Shown one piece after another: positions 17,968 through 18,336 of a DNA stretch of 18,336 bases. A program made the translations under genes and the position numbers. The stretch spans positions 1,515,921-1,534,256 of the forward strand of contig NW_019091401.1 of assembly GCF_001949145.1 (NCBI RefSeq), given 5' to 3'. Origin of the DNA: Acanthaster planci (Eukaryota; Echinodermata; Asteroidea; Valvatida; Acanthasteridae). Under the pieces are notes generated by a model. It saw only the letters and a list, made by a program, of their open reading frames with translations, was not told the DNA's origin and did not search any database. The number at the start of each line of letters is the position of its first letter. The first letter of the stretch is position 1.

Positions 17968-18336
17968 CTGGGGGAAAAGCATGAACATCATTTTGTAATC
18001 CAAAAGTTTTAAAATCTAACTCATGACTCATGAGTTGAAGCTAGCATATCAAAAAAAAAGCAGGGATTACCAGGAAACTACATGGGACTGTGAATTTTGG
18101 AAAGTACAATTTCCCTTTTACCATAGAATAATCATGACCAGATCTGACAAAATGAGGCACAAGGCCATTTCTTTAAAAGTTTGTTCTAGTTTGCATTAAC
18201 CCCTTGACGACGGGAACTTTTTTCTGAAAGCTGACTCCAAGAATTCCAGTCTCGCTTGGCCAGGATGGCCACCTGCCAAACCGCAAATTCTTGGTTTGTG
18301 GCCCTGCATGCTCTGCACGCTTTGAATTACATGGTG
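17968..18336. other. Intron upstream of E1 to window end
   Basis: No further EGF exon was seen up to the window edge. The last ~140 bases include a candidate repeat with inverted arms, listed separately. Confidence 0.55.
18197..18336. repeat. Candidate dispersed repeat, cut by window end
   Basis: Starts ttaaccccttgacgacggg, a style of terminus seen on short repeats in invertebrate genomes. It then has arms ccaagaatt...gcttggc (18238-18260) and gccaaa...aattcttgg (18275-18293) that pair imperfectly. The right end is outside the window, so the structure cannot be completed. Confidence 0.35.

Overview
The window looks like invertebrate animal genomic DNA. It is AT-rich, has no prokaryotic-style ORFs, and carries 17 short coding exons separated by GT-AG introns of about 0.13 to 4.6 kb. 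All 17 exons lie on the minus strand. Each encodes one complete calcium-binding EGF-like repeat, and each begins and ends in phase 1. Sixteen are 114 bp and one is 111 bp. One EGF repeat per exon recalls sea-urchin fibropellin/uEGF genes and similar multi-EGF genes of amphioxus and hemichordates. An invertebrate deuterostome is my best guess, but the clade cannot be settled from this sequence alone.

Transcription runs from high to low coordinates. Exon order (window numbering E1 to E17) is 17967-17854, 13239-13126, 12509-12396, 11568-11455, 11267-11154, 10287-10174, 9799-9686, 8019-7909, 7276-7163, 6471-6358, 5948-5835, 4547-4434, 4307-4194, 3537-3424, 2107-1994, 1604-1491, 564-451. The window starts and ends inside introns, so the signal peptide, any non-EGF domains, the stop codon and the promoter lie outside. 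The encoded segment is a rod of 17 tandem cbEGF repeats. Sixteen of 17 carry the O-glucosylation consensus C-x-S-x-P-C and 12 of 17 carry the O-fucosylation consensus, so it is probably a secreted or membrane-anchored extracellular protein glycosylated in the Notch-like manner.

The 4.6-kb intron between E1 and E2 holds the most informative non-host feature, a decayed DIRS-like tyrosine-recombinase retrotransposon (about 14736-17140, minus strand). It has inverted terminal repeats, an internal complementary region made of sequence complementary to both termini joined together, and broken reverse transcriptase, RNase H and tyrosine recombinase segments. Its gag and parts of the other genes are missing.

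Other introns carry small fold-back elements with clear inverted arms (2659-2880, 11731-11868, 17478-17635), a (TTGG)n tract (9205-9270) and weaker candidate dispersed repeats. I found no second host gene, structural RNA gene or CRISPR array. I also found no clearly novel biological system. The points of interest are the EGF-array architecture and the structurally legible DIRS relic.
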